From NCBI RefSeq assembly GCF_030247185.1, contig NC_080571.1, positions 67,990,172 to 68,054,171 of the forward strand: DNA of 64,000 nt, in the 5' to 3' direction. The translations under genes were made by a program, and so were the position numbers. The stretch comes from Malaya genurostris. Taxonomy: Eukaryota; Arthropoda; Insecta; Diptera; Culicidae. Within the stretch, counting starts at the first letter, position 1. Each line of letters begins with the position of its first letter. Below, piece after piece: positions 54,640 through 64,000 of this stretch. The notes under the pieces are model-generated. The model had not been told where the DNA came from. It did no database searches and saw nothing but the letters and a program-made list of their open reading frames with translations.

Positions 54640-54960
54640 GGTTTAGGCATAGCTAACAGTTCGAGGAGGCCAAATCAGGTGAGCAAAGTGGATGGGCAAG
54701 TAATTGGAGCACTAAACCGTTGATTTTAGCTGGTAGCGATGCTCATGTGCTTCATGTAAGGTCCTTTTACAGCGATTTCGGTCTTTAATCAATTTAGTAC
54801 TCCAAAAGTAAACTATGATAATCCCAGAAAACCGGCATCATGATCTCTCCGACTCATTCCCTTCCAGGCACTCGTGCCACGACGACTTCAGTCCATTGTC
54901 ATTTATTTCTCTGGCGTATAATAATGAATCCAGCTAAACCTGTACTCGAAGCGGAAGGAT
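54640..54960 (-). pseudogene. Old mariner transposase remnant
   Basis: On the minus strand, in order: VFWDYHSLLLEY (compare FWDSHGIIFIDYL), IAVKGPYMKH, then LVLQLLAHPLCSPDLASSN (compare LLPHPPYSPDLAPSD). The order and spacing fit a DD34D mariner middle to C-terminus. Stops and shifts are frequent. No terminal repeats were found. Confidence 0.55.
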
Positions 54961-55369
54961 ATCTTCCAAATTGGCAGCGTCTTGCTCAACTATGGTAAGC
55001 TCGCGCACATTCTCTTTCCAGTCATCCAGAACAATTAAGTTTCTTATTATTATTGTCGTTTATTTTGCTCCGTATTTAATTTCCATTTTATTTATTTTTG
55101 ACACAGTTCGCTTCGTAAAAAACATTTTTTTTGCTTCTGTTTTCTGATTTCGGGAGAAGCCCCTTTCAGTACGTGCCTGTTTACAGTTCTACCCATTGGT
55201 GTTCGGGGGTAATTTACGACAGTTTTATTTTTCACGTATAAACTCACAAATTTAACAGAAACTTTCCATGATGGCATGAATTGTGCTACATCGCATAACC
55301 CCAATTTGTAAAATCGATTTACGAGGAAAACCCAAAATAGTAGATAACAATTTGAAGTAGACTTGACTG

Positions 55370-56070
55370 CACGAATCATGTCTACTTCAAATTGAAGTTC
55401 TCATTGGCTTAAAAGATACTGCGCAAATCCATCCAGATCCGACTTACGGTTTCAAAATTATAAGGCGATAAGTGCCAAAAGTTACAAACCGTCATACAAA
55501 ATGACGATGCAAAAACGGTACGCATCGGTATGTGTCGGTACGGCAGAAGAAAACACCACCATTTGCACATTTAAAGTGAAAAATCTGTACATTTGTACCT
55601 GGAGATCAAAATTCTGTATTGAAAATCTTTGTATAAAAATAATGAGCATTTAAAGCCCAACTAAATGAAAAAAAAAAAACTATCTGAAAAATCTGAATCT
55701 GAAAATGACAGCTAGTTTTTATTTCGAGATAGCGTTTATTGTAATGTAATAGGCAATCATTTCATGTAATTGGCAATACTTTTTTACATTATGATCAAGG
55801 CCACCATCTTTCCATCTTTCCAGAAGAAATTTATGAAAACATAAAGAATTACGCTAAAATAATTGCAAGAAAAGCTAATATAGATTTAGCTTCATTAGCA
55901 GGTAAGGCCATTTGTAGTTTTTACCATCCTTGATAATCTCTTTTATTCAATTAGTACTCACTTGTTAGTATTCTCACAAAATCGGGACTTTTTTCTTGAC
56001 AGAATCTTCTATTGAATCTTCTATTTTTGAAAACATAAGTAATATGAGAAAGGCATCATGACACCCACAA
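55370..56070 (+). repeat. Repeat-Y-type segment
   Basis: It shares with 39895-40100 the words ATCCGACTTACGGTTTC-type, AAAATTATAAGGCGATAAGT and ACAAAATGACGATGC. Near its end are AATATGAGAAAGGCATCATG and ACACC words. 55240-55310 resembles 33670-33720 (ACTTTCCATGAT-GCATGAATTGTGCTACATCG). Confidence 0.55.
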
Positions 56071-56349
56071 GCTAAGCATATTATAACGCTTTACCCTGCA
56101 CCGAAACCTCCATTTACAAACTAAACGATATTGATATTCATTGAACAGATACAGAAAAAAAATGTTTAAAGTATCTGGAATCCAAGATGGCTTTCGTGTT
56201 ATTGATATTCCTTAAAAATCCAATATGGACATTTTCGGAATGGGTTTGATGACTCACCTAGGAAAAAATGCGGGTGGGTAATGCCACAGACATAACTAGA
56301 TTACGAACAAAACTGACATGCTTCTTTCACCCTTTCGAGTATAGTCTAA

Positions 56350-56640
56350 GATTCATATCCTGAGTTTTGTTCATGAATTCTCAAGTTGAAATCCTAAATC
56401 AGAATTCTGCATTCGAATTCTGAATATAAATTAAGGAACTAAATTCAGTTCCGAAATTTATTCAAGTTACAGATTCCAGAATTAGGATTTAGTTTAAGAA
56501 TCATGGTTTTAATTGCTAATCCTGTAATCTGGAACTAAATTCTGAAACTGAGTTCTTAATCTACATAAGTTCTAAGCCTGAAATTAAATTCAGCATTCAG
56601 CTGGGCCAGAATCCAGGTTCTGCATTCAGTTCCGAAATTC
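56350..56640. repeat. Degenerate short-period repeat, second locus
   Basis: Same texture as 13640-14300: AATTCTG, GGAACTAAATTC and CAGTTCCGAAATT words every 20-25 bases. Confidence 0.6.
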
Positions 56641-57629
56641 TGTTGAGTGCGACCAGAGCGTTTGAAGCTTTACACCACGCAGAAGTTGCTGCTGTCGGTG
56701 GAAGGTTCTCACCACGACGTCCAGTTCCGTGTAAGCAAAACAAAAACCTTTTATACTAGTCCAGTCGGGACTGATGTGTGTCTGACTACCACCCACCACG
56801 TCGTCGTGGGCATGATTTTTTCTTCACACAATCAGAAATATGAACAATATGAGCAATGTATGGTTAAATTTTCAATAGTGTGAGATATCCAAATAACAAT
56901 AAATAACTCAAAAATCAGGTTCTCTCAAAGAGAGTTTAGATGCGATTAGTGCATAAAACATATATGTTGTCGCGATAAAAAAAAAAGTGAATCTTATTTT
57001 TGTGAAGGTAAGTCGATTTCTATGCAGGCGCCATTCCAGTTTCCTGGTAACGTAACGAAACATGAGAGAGAAATAAGATCGGTTCATCAAGGCTGCCAAA
57101 CAAGCGGTAGCTTTATTGGATGCAGACACATTTTATGCAAACTTGTAACCGAAAATATCAAAACTTTCTTGGCCACCCGGCCACATCGAGAGTCATTTTG
57201 CACAATGGCGAGAGAGCATGGAGAGAAATGTAATACGCACAGCGAGCCACGTGGTTTTACGCGACCTACTGACCTCAGCTCTTAAAAGCGTTTTTCTCGA
57301 AACACGATCTTTAATATCAGACGAATTCATAGCAGCTGCAAATCTTCATCGATTGTTTCCAAATTTTGAGGAGTTTCTTGATATTTGTAAACTTTTTTTT
57401 TTATAAACAATAAAATATGAAATTTTCATGTAAAAAATTGAACTTTTCACTTATATGGTTATAAGTTTCCGAAATCCCCTAAGAACCATTTTATTTTTAA
57501 ATATACATCATAAACTAGTATACAAAAACATGTATTAATTGCTGATATACTTGGTTTGAAAATTGTTATCGAATATATGACGTAAGCGGTAAGGTATGCT
57601 TTTGTTAACTACCCGAATCAAACCCTGAA
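56641..57629. other. No gene identified
   Basis: Several overlapping short frames on both strands without known domains. The rest is AT-rich. Confidence 0.35.
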
Positions 57630-58842
57630 TGAGTTGGTATCGAAAATAAGCTAGCCACATACATTTGTGTTGTACGCATGTATTTGTGATGGTTTTTTAT
57701 GCTCAGATCACAGCATGCTGTGCGTTTGGCTGTCAGCATTCGTTTGTTTATTTGTTTGTGCAGTTGAAATTCTGCGTTTTTAAAATGTCGCGTATTGAAA
57801 AGGAAGTGAAAAGTAAGGTTCTGGACACATGGCTAAGTGAGAAGGGTATTACTATGCGAAAATTGGCGAAGCAGTTTGGAACTCATCATGTCAGTGTTTA
57901 AACCATCATTAATAAGTTTGGGGAACACTATTCTTTGGATAAGCTACCAGGAAGAAGCAGTAAATCCGGTTCTTGCAACCCTAAACTGGACCAGAAAGTG
58001 GTAACTTTAGGCATGAAGAACAAATCAATGTCAATACGTGATTTGGCCAAAAAAGCAGGAACGAGTGTCGGAATGATCCAGCATATCAAGAGGCGAAATC
58101 ACCTGAAGACGTATAAGAAGCAGAAAACCTCGAAACAAAGTGTAGAACAGACGAAGCGAGCAGCAATTCGTGTCTTTTACAGTGCCCGGATGCATGCGTT
58201 TTGATGGACGATGAGACTTATGTAAAGGAGGACTCAAAAACCCTTCCAGATCCACAAAACTTTACTATCGTCGTTGGGGAGGTTGTGAGCGATGCGGACA
58301 GGTTGATTCAAGTGAAGAAATTCTGTCGAAAGGTACTGGTATGGCAAGCAATATAAATGCAGAATCTATCGATCTGAGTGTCTCCAGAAGAGATTGCTGC
58401 CTTTATATAAGAAGCATAGTACACCTCCACTGTTTTGGTCGGATTTAGCATCAGTTCACTATGCCAAAACCACTGTCAATATCTTGCGGAAAAGAGTATA
58501 AGTTTTGTTGAGAAAAATATCAATCCACCAAATTGCCCTCAGCTTCGACGCATTGAACGTTACTGGGCAATCGTGAAGAGGGTCTTCAAGAAGACTGGTC
58601 AGGTAAAATTTTAGATCAAGCGTCAATAAAATGCGATGCAACACTTGTCCGGAACTTGTTGAAGAGCGTTCGATCAAAAGTTCGAAAATTCGTGAAGGAA
58701 TAACTTAAATTTCATCCGGTTTTCATTATGCTTAAGTTTAACCTCGTACAATAGAGGATCAATTTTCAGTTGGAATAAAATATCATTTTTTATCATAATT
58801 TGAAAGAAAAATTTGTGGATAGCTTATTTTCGATACACTCCT
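57630..58842 (+). mobile_element. DD37E-like element with both ends
   Basis: Left end GTATCGAAAATAAGCTAGCC (from 57638) and right end, inverted, AGGAGTGTATCGAAAATAAG (58842) with TA after. The left-most bases are altered (GAGTTG for GAGTGT). Length about 1.2 kb, the normal size for the group. Fragments of the same lineage lie at 33558-33666 and 39047-39890. Confidence 0.8.
57785..58690 (+). pseudogene. DD37E-like transposase, all three catalytic residues legible
   Basis: MSRIEKEVKSKVLDTW at 57785, GITMRKLAKQFGTHHVSV then TAA (57899-57901), NKFGEHYSLDKLPGRSSKSG, SMSIRDLAKKAGTSVGMIQH and LKTYKKQKTSK. A shift leads to VLMDDETYVKEDSKTLPDP (first Asp). KVLVWQAI is followed by stops and a short deletion. 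FWSDLASVHYAKTTVNIL carries the second Asp, and NINPPNCPQLRRIERYWAIV the Glu about 37 residues later. The lesions place these blocks in three frames, so the copy is dead. It is the clearest evidence here that the group is DD37E. Confidence 0.85.
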
Positions 58843-58859
58843 TAAAATAGGCAAAACAC

Positions 58860-58951
58860 GTTTTAATAAGATTATCAAGAATGGCTTTTATCGTATCAAA
58901 GAACGTTCACTGGCAACTCTTCAACGATTGAATCAGTGTCATCAAAGAGAG
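58860..58951 (-). repeat. Dispersed repeat X, copy 3, interrupted by a LINE
   Basis: Inverted relative of 17416-17530 and 47355-47480. It ends at CATCAAAGAGAG, directly where the poly-T (poly-A on minus) of the I-group LINE begins, so that LINE inserted into repeat X. Confidence 0.65.
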
Positions 58952-59625
58952 TTTTTTTTTTTTATTCAAGAATATAATGTTTAAGGCACACTGCTTAAGC
59001 TCTAAGATGCCAAGGGCTTTTACTAATTTTAATTTACGACTAACTTAAAACTAGGGTTGTATCATTGAGTAATGTCATATTTGGGTCGCAATGGTTGACT
59101 TTGGCAGATCCAGCCTTCAGCTGGTGATCGGCAGTGGCCGGTGAATTGAATATTTCATGAGAGTCTTCCATATGGCGTTGGTGAATGTTCATGTTGGCCG
59201 CATTCTTCGGTCCGTGTGGGTCCGCGGGAAACACCCCCAGGTTACGAATACCCGGCGGGTGGCCCGCATGCTGTTGGTAAGTTTCCGTGGGCGATGATGG
59301 TGTTGTTACAGAAGAAAATGAGAAAAAAAAATAGCGAAGTAAATATTGCGGAAAACGGAGTAAAAAGGGGATATGGGAATGAATTGACTAAAACGACAGA
59401 GATCTAATTAGTTGACATCGAGATGGTGAAGAGACGGGGAGGGGGAAAGCGAAAAGGTTAGTGACAGCACAAAGATCTTGTTAGTTCCGATGAAGATGGT
59501 GGACAGATGAGGAATCGGGATAATCGGCGGAAGTTAGTGTCGAACCTGCAGGTGAAGATTATTCTTAGCCACAGTTGAAACAACGTCGATAAATAGGAGG
59601 AACTTTCTAAGCCAGATGTAACAGA

Positions 59626-62600
59626 TTACACTTGTATATTAATGTGTTTGAGAAACTCGTATATCAGAAGCATATATGAGCTATCCCGACTCGCCAACAC
59701 ATCCCGAACCGGAACTTCAGGCGGTCTATCTCGGGCCCTGAGGGATTCCAGTAGCTTCGACCTGGCGTCGCGATACTCTACGCACGACCACACGACATGC
59801 TCGATGTCCTGAAAACCGTCGCCACAGGTGCAGAGCCCGTTCTCCACGATCCCGATACGCCGGAGATGTGCGTTGAATGTATAGTGATTTGACATGAGCC
59901 GTGACATAACGCGAATGAAATCACGACTCACGTTCATCCCCTTGAACCACGGTTTCGTTGATACCTTAGGAATAATGGAGTGTAGCCATCGTCCCAGTTC
60001 GTCATTCGTCCATGAAGTTTGCCAACTTTCGAGAGTTTTCTGACGAGAAATACTGAAAAATTCATTGAAGCAGATTGGTCTTTCATAAATATCACCTTCT
60101 AATGCGCCCATCTTAGCCAATGAGTCTGCCTTTTAATTTCCCGGAATGGAACAATGCGAAGGGACCCAGACTAACGATATTGAATAAGACCGTTCAGATA
60201 AAGTTCTCAAGTGTTCCCGTATTTGCCCCAGAAAATAAGGGGGGTACTTTTCTGGCTTCATTGCCCGGAGAGCTTCTATTGAGCTTAGACTGTCCGTGAC
60301 AATGAAGTAATGGTCTTTGGGCGAGGTTTCAATGATCTCGAGGGTGTACTGAATAGCAGCTAATTCTGCGACGTAAACTGAAGCCGGATCACTGAGTTTG
60401 TACGAAGCGGTGATGTTTTGATTGAAGATACCGAAGCCTGTGGACTCGTTGATGTTTGATCCGTCAGTGTAAAACACCTTTTCACAGTTGACTGTTCTAA
60501 ATTTATTATAAAAAATATTTGGGGCCACTTGAGGGCGCACGTGATCCGGAATTCCACGAATCTCTTCTCTCATGGAAGTATCGAAAAACACAGTAGAATC
60601 AGAAGTATCCAAGAAATGAGCACGGTTGGAAACAAACGAAGAAGGATTAATATTCTGAGCCATGTAATCAAAATACAAGGACATAAAACGGGTTTGAGAA
60701 TTGAGCTCAACTAACCTTTCGAAATTTTCAATCACCAGAGGATTCAAAATGTCGCATCGAATGAGTAAACGATATGAGAGATCCCAGAACCGGTTTTTCA
60801 ATGGGAGAACGCCCGCCAGCACTTCGAGGCTCATCGTATGAGTCGATTGCATGCAACCCAAGGCAATACGCAAACAACGATACTGAATTCTTTCCAGCTT
60901 GATGAAATGAGTGTTCGCCGCGGATCGGAAGCAAAAGCATCCGTATTCCATCACGGACAATATCGTTGTTTGGTACAGCCTGATCAGGTTTCCTGGATGG
61001 GCACCCCACCACGATCCGGTTATTGTACGAAGAAAGTTGATTCTTTGTTGGCATTTTCGTTTCATATACCTAATGTGACATCCCCATGTGCCTTTGGAGT
61101 CGAACCAGACCCCGAGATATTTAAATGTGAAGACCTGAGCTATGTTTTCACCCCCTAGTTGAAGCTGTAGTTGTGCTGGTTCTCGCTTCCTTGAAAATAC
61201 AACCAGCTCAGTTTTCTCCGTAGAGAACTCGATACCCATTTGAAGAGCCCATGTCGACAAGTTGTCGAGGGTATCTTGTAATGGTCCTTGGAGATCGACA
61301 GCTTTGGGTCCTATAATGGACACAACGCTGTCGTCGGCAAGTTGTCTTAGCGTGCAAGATGTGTTGATACATTTATCGATGTCGTTTACGTAAAAATTGT
61401 ATAAAAGGGGGCTTAAGCATGAGCCCTGAGGAAGACCCATGTAACTGAATCGTATTGTCGACAGATCACCATGCTCGAAATACATATGTTTCTCAGACAA
61501 TAGATTATGTAAAAAGTTGTTCAAAACTGGCGAAAGACCATGCTGATGCAGCTTCTCAGATAGGATGTTTATGGAAACTGAGTCAAAAGCCCCCTTGATG
61601 TCTAGGAAAACTGACGCCATTTGTTCCTTACGAGCAAATGCCATTTGAATTTCGGTTGAGAGCAACGCCAAACAATCGTTCGTTCCTTTGCCTCTGCGGA
61701 AACCAAATTGTGTATCTGAAAGTAAGCCATTAGTTTCGACCCAATTGTCTAGACGGCAGAGAATCATTTTTTCGAACAATTTCCGGATACAGGAAAGCAT
61801 AGCAATCGGCCGATACGAATTGTGATCGGTGGCTGATTTTCCTGGTTTTTGAATGGCGATCACTTTCACTTGTCTCCAGTCATGTGGAGCAATGTTGTCC
61901 TCAAGGAACTTATTGAATAAACTCAACAAGCGCCTTTTGGCGGGGTCAGGCAGATTTTTCAACAAGTTGAATTTTATTCTGTCTAATCCCGGGGCTTTAT
62001 TGTTACATGACAAGAGTGCAAGTGAGAGCTCTACCATCGAAAACGGTGTTTCGTTTGTGTTTGGTGTCGCGGCGCGGGTGATCTTCTGTTCCGGTACAGA
62101 GTCTGGGCATACTTTTTTAGCGAAATCGAATATCCAGCGGTTGGAATATTCCTCGCTTTCATTCGTGGTGTTATGATTGCGCATTCGTCGGGCTGTGTTC
62201 CAAAGAGTGCTCATAGATGTTTCTTTCGTTAAGCCGTCTATAAACCGACGCCAGTAACCGCGTTTCTTGGCTCTAATCAAGTTCTTAGTTTTAACGTCTA
62301 ACGCCGCGTAATTCCGGTAATTATCAGGTGTTCCATTTTTTCTGAATATTTTGTACGCGGAGGCTCTCTCCGCGTTTAAATTTGTGCACTCTTTGTCCCA
62401 CCACGGGTTGGGAGGACGGATGTTAGTTTTCGCGCCGGGTACACGTTTCGTCTGAGCTTGAGTCGCGGTGTCGAGAATCAAGCCAGCCAAAAACGTGTAC
62501 TCTTCCTCCGGAGGAAGTTGTTGAGTTCTTTCAAGTTTCTCAGATATCGAGGTCGCATAGCTATTCCAATCAATATTTCGTGTGAGGTCGTACGAAACAT

Positions 62601-63306
62601 TGATTGTCTTCGATGGTTTTGAGCCGCTGGTGATTGATATTACGATCGGTAGATGATCGCTACCGTGGGGATCAGGAATTACCTCCCACGTGCAATCCAA
62701 CCGTAGCGATGTCGAGCAAAGGGATAAATCCAGCGCACTTGGTCTTGCTGGTGGTGCAGGAATCCGTGTCATTTCTCCCGTATTCAATATTGTCATATTG
62801 AAGTTATCGCAGATATCATGGATCATAGCTGATCTGTTATCATCGTGAAGACAGCCCCATCCCGTACCGTGTGAGTTAAAGTCTCCCAAAACCAACGTCG
62901 GTGCGGGAAGGAGCTCAATGATATCATTGAGCCACCGATGCCCAACCGAGGCTCTTGGGGGAATGTAGATGGAAGCAATACAAAGGTCCTTACCTTTGAT
63001 TGTAACATGACATGCGACAACTTCAATACCTGGTATCGAGGGGAGGTTAATTCGATAAAAAGAATAGCACTTTTTGATCCCTAAAAGTACTCCTCCGTAG
63101 GGATCATCTCGATCCAGGCGAATAATGTTAAAATCGTGGGAGTTTAAGGGTATTTCAGAAGTTAACCAAGTTTCGCACAATGCAAATGCGTCACATTTCA
63201 GATTATTTACTAGAAATTTAAATGAATCTATTTTTGGGATAATACTTCTACAATTCCACTGTAAAACAGTGATTAGATCCGTGACCTCGGTGGATGATTT
63301 AGCCAT
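59626..63306 (-). pseudogene. I-group LINE ORF2: endonuclease, RT, RNase H; one nonsense codon
   Basis: ATG at 63306 (MAKSSTEVTDLITVLQWNCR); an ATG at 63318 is also in frame. Endonuclease: ALCETWLTSEIP (Glu), LVLGDFNSHGTGWG, ALDLSLCS and GSDHLPIVI. RT: NNKAPGLDRIKFN, SYRPIAMLSCIRKLFEKMIL, FGFRRGKGTNDCL, ASVFLDIKGAFDSV (catalytic Asp), GLPQGSCLSPLLYNFYV and LADDSVVSI (catalytic Asp pair). RNase H: FYTDGSN, AELAAIQYTLE, FIVTDSLSS and WVPSHCSIPGN. There a TAA at 60133-60135 replaces the GAA found in the 10.7-kb copy. The frame continues KADSLAKMGALEGDI to 59626 with CTCGDGFQDIEHVVWSC. The stop removes the last RNase H Asp and the Cys/His tail. Confidence 0.92.
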
Positions 63307-64000
63307 CGAAAGATACAATCGCTGAAAGAAGGGGCCAATTTGCAGTCAACTGCTTCAAATATGTTTTTACTGTAGGCATGAAAGCAATTAAAATGCTTCT
63401 AAGAGGGTCTGAAATATTGATAGTTGTAAAAATCCAGTCCACAACATCAGAAAACTTGATAAGTCCAGCACCTAGTTGGTTCTCTGGTGGATTTTTAGGG
63501 ACGCTTGGGGATTTTGTAGTCCCTGGAAGTGGTGGGAATTCCATCTCGGAATTGAGTTTTCCGAGACCAGGAGCTTTTTGCTTCGGTGATTTTTCCCGAT
63601 TCCCGTTAGCTGTAACTTTTCGAAGCCCTTCGGAAGACACCTTCGAACCCTTGCTAGGTAGCTTATGAGAAGATTTATTCATTCTTTTCCTACAGCTATG
63701 AGGGACCGCTGAAGATGGACCTTCCAAAGGGTCGTCAGAATCGCTCTCGTCAGTCGACAAGCAGGCATATGGATTCGTTGTCTGTTTAGGAGGGGTGGCA
63801 CTTTTAAGCATCTCTGCGAAGGAACGCTTGGAGTGCTCCTTTAGGGAACGCTTCATTCGATCACCTCGCAGTTTGTAAGCGGGACAATCAGAGAGGTCAT
63901 GTGGACCCTCCTTACAGTAGAGACACTTTTCAGCATCCTTACCGCAAGAGCCGTCCGCATGAGCTTCCCCACAGTTAGCACAACGTGGCTTATTGCTGCA
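63299..64000 (-). CDS. I-group LINE ORF1 (gag-like), N-terminus outside the window
   Basis: The frame is open from the window edge to TAA at 63299-63301. It starts with CSNKPRC, the end of a zinc knuckle, then CANCGEAHADGSC and CLYCKEGPHDLSDC (two CCHC-type knuckles), LRGDRMKRSLKEHSKRSFAE, a Ser/Pro-rich linker (SDSDDPLEGPSS), the 'LNSEMEFPPLPG' block and a C-terminal helical region (VVDWIFTTINI, LRSILIAFMPTVKTYLKQLT). This is an I-factor-like layout. The last codons overlap the ORF2 start: ATGGCTAA contains the ORF2 ATG and the ORF1 TAA. No lesion is seen in the visible part. Confidence 0.85.
   Translation of the reverse strand, partial: CSNKPRCANCGEAHADGSCGKDAEKCLYCKEGPHDLSDCPAYKLRGDRMKRSLKEHSKRSFAEMLKSATPPKQTTNPYACLSTDESDSDDPLEGPSSAVPHSCRKRMNKSSHKLPSKGSKVSSEGLRKVTANGNREKSPKQKAPGLGKLNSEMEFPPLPGTTKSPSVPKNPPENQLGAGLIKFSDVVDWIFTTINISDPLRSILIAFMPTVKTYLKQLTANWPLLSAIVSFDG

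Larger units (their letters stand above)
58952..64000 (-). mobile_element. I-group non-LTR retrotransposon, nearly intact, cut by the window edge
   Basis: On the minus strand: ORF1 with zinc knuckles (entering from 64000), ORF2 with endonuclease, RT and RNase H, a 660-base 3' UTR (59625-58964), AATAAA and an A tail (58963-58952). The presence of RNase H and the knuckle pattern place it in the I-like group; I versus Loner/LOA cannot be decided by eye. A truncated sister copy is at 10479-13020. Only one lesion was seen in ORF2. Confidence 0.88.

Noticed and set aside
56647..57406. Short frames at 56647, 57022 and 57218 as exons
   Set aside because: No protein motif and no donor-acceptor pair that joins them.
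1..64000. CRISPR arrays, operons, bacterial insertion sequences
   Set aside because: No regularly spaced direct repeats with unique spacers and no prokaryotic gene structure. The repeats present are eukaryotic transposons and satellites.

Overview
This is a eukaryotic, insect-type sequence, most likely from a culicine (Aedes-like) mosquito. The evidence is the repeat content. It has a Juan-like Jockey-clade retrotransposon, a Feilai-like tRNA-derived SINE, several Tc1/mariner elements of the DD37E and DD37D types first described from mosquitoes, an RTE-type retrotransposon, and AT-rich unique sequence with microsatellites. There are no prokaryotic operons, no CRISPR arrays and no rRNA genes. 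Almost every long reading frame belongs to a transposable element (TE) or its remains. The species call is an inference from TE families, not a database match.

Only one host-gene feature is well supported. It is a first coding exon on the minus strand (6977-7037) that encodes a signal peptide and runs into a GTAAGT splice donor. Its 5' region would lie in the GC-richer, TE-poor stretch 7038-8950. The rest of the gene lies beyond the left edge or is hidden in intron 1, so 1-6970 is probably intronic.

Layout: 1-5.8 kb is a decayed non-LTR element split by a 1.56-kb insertion (23-bp target duplication) and, by inference, by an RTE element. A miniature inverted-repeat element (MITE) sits at 5.98 kb and the host exon region at 6.3-9 kb. 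From 9.68 to 13.63 kb a foldback element holds a 5'-truncated I-group LINE, which holds an irritans-type mariner. A LINE ORF1 lies at 14.6 kb, a decayed palindromic element at 16-17.4 kb, a SINE at 18.4 kb, and DD37D and DD37E elements at 18.8-20.5 kb. A hairpin element split by a DD34D mariner lies at 23.4-24.9 kb. A hammerhead-ribozyme-bearing repeat lies at 25.7-26.1 kb. A nearly complete Juan-like element (28-33.6 kb) is interrupted by a DD41D snapback element. More DNA elements follow to 44.8 kb, then dispersed repeats, then a 1.9-kb palindrome around a transposase C-terminus (49.2-51.1 kb). A 1.18-kb inverted-repeat element lies at 52.6 kb and a DD37E element at 57.6-58.8 kb. An almost intact I-group LINE on the minus strand runs off the right edge (58.95-64 kb).

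Two signals stand out. The first is a 99-nt motif at 25912-26010 that satisfies the hammerhead ribozyme core rules, has a degenerate partner on the other strand, and sits in a repeat with 61-bp direct repeats. The second is a recurring snapback architecture in unrelated DNA transposons, in which the 3' end of a transposase gene plus its terminus is copied in inverted orientation at the other end (30559-31483 and 49236-51098). Further foldback elements lie at 9.7, 16 and 23.4 kb.

All family names rest on motifs read by eye. No alignment or folding program was run.
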